A stretch of DNA of 64,000 nucleotides from Chitinivibrionales bacterium. GTDB lineage: Bacteria > Fibrobacterota > Chitinivibrionia > Chitinivibrionales > WJKA01. Below, in pieces: positions 63,705 through 64,000 of the stretch (positions are counted from its first letter, which is position 1; each line of letters opens with the position of its first letter). Made by a program: the position numbers and the translations under genes. The notes under the pieces are model-generated. The model was given only the letters and a program-made list of their open reading frames with translations. It made no database searches and was not told where the DNA came from. The stretch is from NCBI GenBank assembly GCA_014728295.1, contig WJLW01000075.1, positions 94,071-158,070 on the forward strand. The letters run 5' to 3'.

Positions 63705-63848
63705 ATGCCCGGAGCAATTTACCTTGTCATGGCCCGAGGCACCAAGAAGCGGATGCTATTTGTCTCGGAAGCTGATTGGCGCAGCTTTCTTTCCTGGAAA
63801 GCGCCTTGCAAAGAAATAATTATCTCCTTCAGGCCCCGGAAAGAGTAA
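63705..63848 (+). pseudogene. Remnant of a REP-associated (Y1, RAYT-like) transposase
   Basis: Forty-seven codons starting ATGCCCGGAGC. GAIYLVMARGTKKRMLFVSE and the following Asp, then Phe-Leu, match the N-terminal pattern of Y1/RAYT transposases (GA.YHV..RG..R..IF....D...FL). A stop follows soon after, and the catalytic HxH and Tyr parts are absent in all frames. The call rests on a short match. Confidence 0.4.
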
Positions 63849-63956
63849 AATCACTATTTCGCCTTTGACTGCGGGGATACAAAAAGGTAAAAGTATTAGC
63901 AAAGCAAGCCATTCGCTAAACTATAGTGAAAGCTCCCTCCCTTATCGCAATCAAAG

Positions 63957-63985
63957 CGGTTCATCCCTGCGTGTGCAGGGAACAT
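63957..63985 (-). CRISPR. Type I-E-like CRISPR repeat at the window edge, array continuing to the right
   Basis: A 29-base unit starting CGGTTCATCCC and ending GGGAACAT, with stem CCCTGC / GCAGGG around GTGT, matches the well-known I-E repeat in reverse orientation. Only one repeat and 15 bases of a possible spacer are inside the window. By I-E convention the crRNA strand would be minus (handle ATGAACCG), so this would be the leader-distal last repeat, and the leader and cas genes would lie further right. Confidence 0.7.
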
Positions 63986-64000
63986 CCGGCCGGCTAGACA

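Noticed and set aside
63446..63775. Open frame over the end of the SecA-like gene
   Set aside because: Shifted shadow of the SEC-C region; the short Y1-like fragment lies in a different frame.
63705..63848. Possible type I-E cas2 fragment next to the CRISPR repeat
   Set aside because: The residues do not follow Cas2 of I-E; the Y1 transposase pattern fits better.

Overview
The window comes from a Gram-negative, flagellated bacterium. The signs are lipoproteins with lipoboxes, an outer-membrane barrel protein, a flagellin-type protein behind a sigma-28-like promoter, sigma-54 control, PPi-dependent phosphofructokinase and the DXP isoprenoid route. The mix (DUF1573, PorV-like barrel, Ser/Thr kinase with PEGA, FHA/sigma-54 regulator) suggests an anaerobe of the FCB group, perhaps near Fibrobacterota/Chitinivibrionia. 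That placement is inference only.

Layout. 1-4.6 kb (minus): a sugar operon with a GH78-like glycosidase, an FAD-linked dehydrogenase and a zinc alcohol dehydrogenase cut by the window edge. 4.8-11.6 kb (plus): a DUF1573 gene read through an in-frame UGA (probable selenoprotein), a radical SAM protein, a hybrid histidine kinase and a four-part outer-membrane fusion. 11.6-24.1 kb: housekeeping and sensory genes (Smr, M29 peptidase, Tgt, Dxs, flagellin-like protein, glycosyltransferase, hybrid kinase, PPi-PFK, EamA transporter). 24.2-29.4 kb (minus): FHA-GAF-sigma-54 regulator, lipoprotein, TPR-like membrane protein and Ser/Thr kinase. 29.5-36.4 kb: surface glycan genes (methyltransferase, GmhB-like phosphatase, glycosyltransferase, CDP-paratose epimerase-like protein, YfhO-type membrane protein, lipoprotein). 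36.4-43.3 kb (minus): a seven-gene run of creatininase-like protein, paired M16 peptidases, FolK, deoxynucleoside kinase, PanC and GH13. 43.3-46.6 kb: tRNA-Pro with a duplicated 3' end and a large palindrome, then an ArsR-type regulator driving a CoA-disulfide reductase/rhodanese/TusA/DsrE fusion. 46.6-56.4 kb (minus): transglutaminase plus membrane-anchored AraC-like protein, a coiled-coil protein, and a four-gene operon of carrier-HEAT, cyclic-nucleotide-binding, solute-binding-like lipoprotein and TPR proteins.

57-64 kb (plus) is visibly more AT-rich and is the most striking part. Behind its own promoter lies a two-gene operon: a WD40 - Roc-type GTPase - COR-like - zinc ribbon - calcineurin-like phosphoesterase protein of about 1180 residues, and a 1009-residue divergent SecA with altered helicase motifs II and VI but an intact SEC-C zinc motif. 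A transposase remnant follows, and a type I-E-like CRISPR repeat sits at the right edge. This looks like a defence island, and the two-gene operon is the best candidate for an undescribed system. Its function is inferred from architecture and context only.
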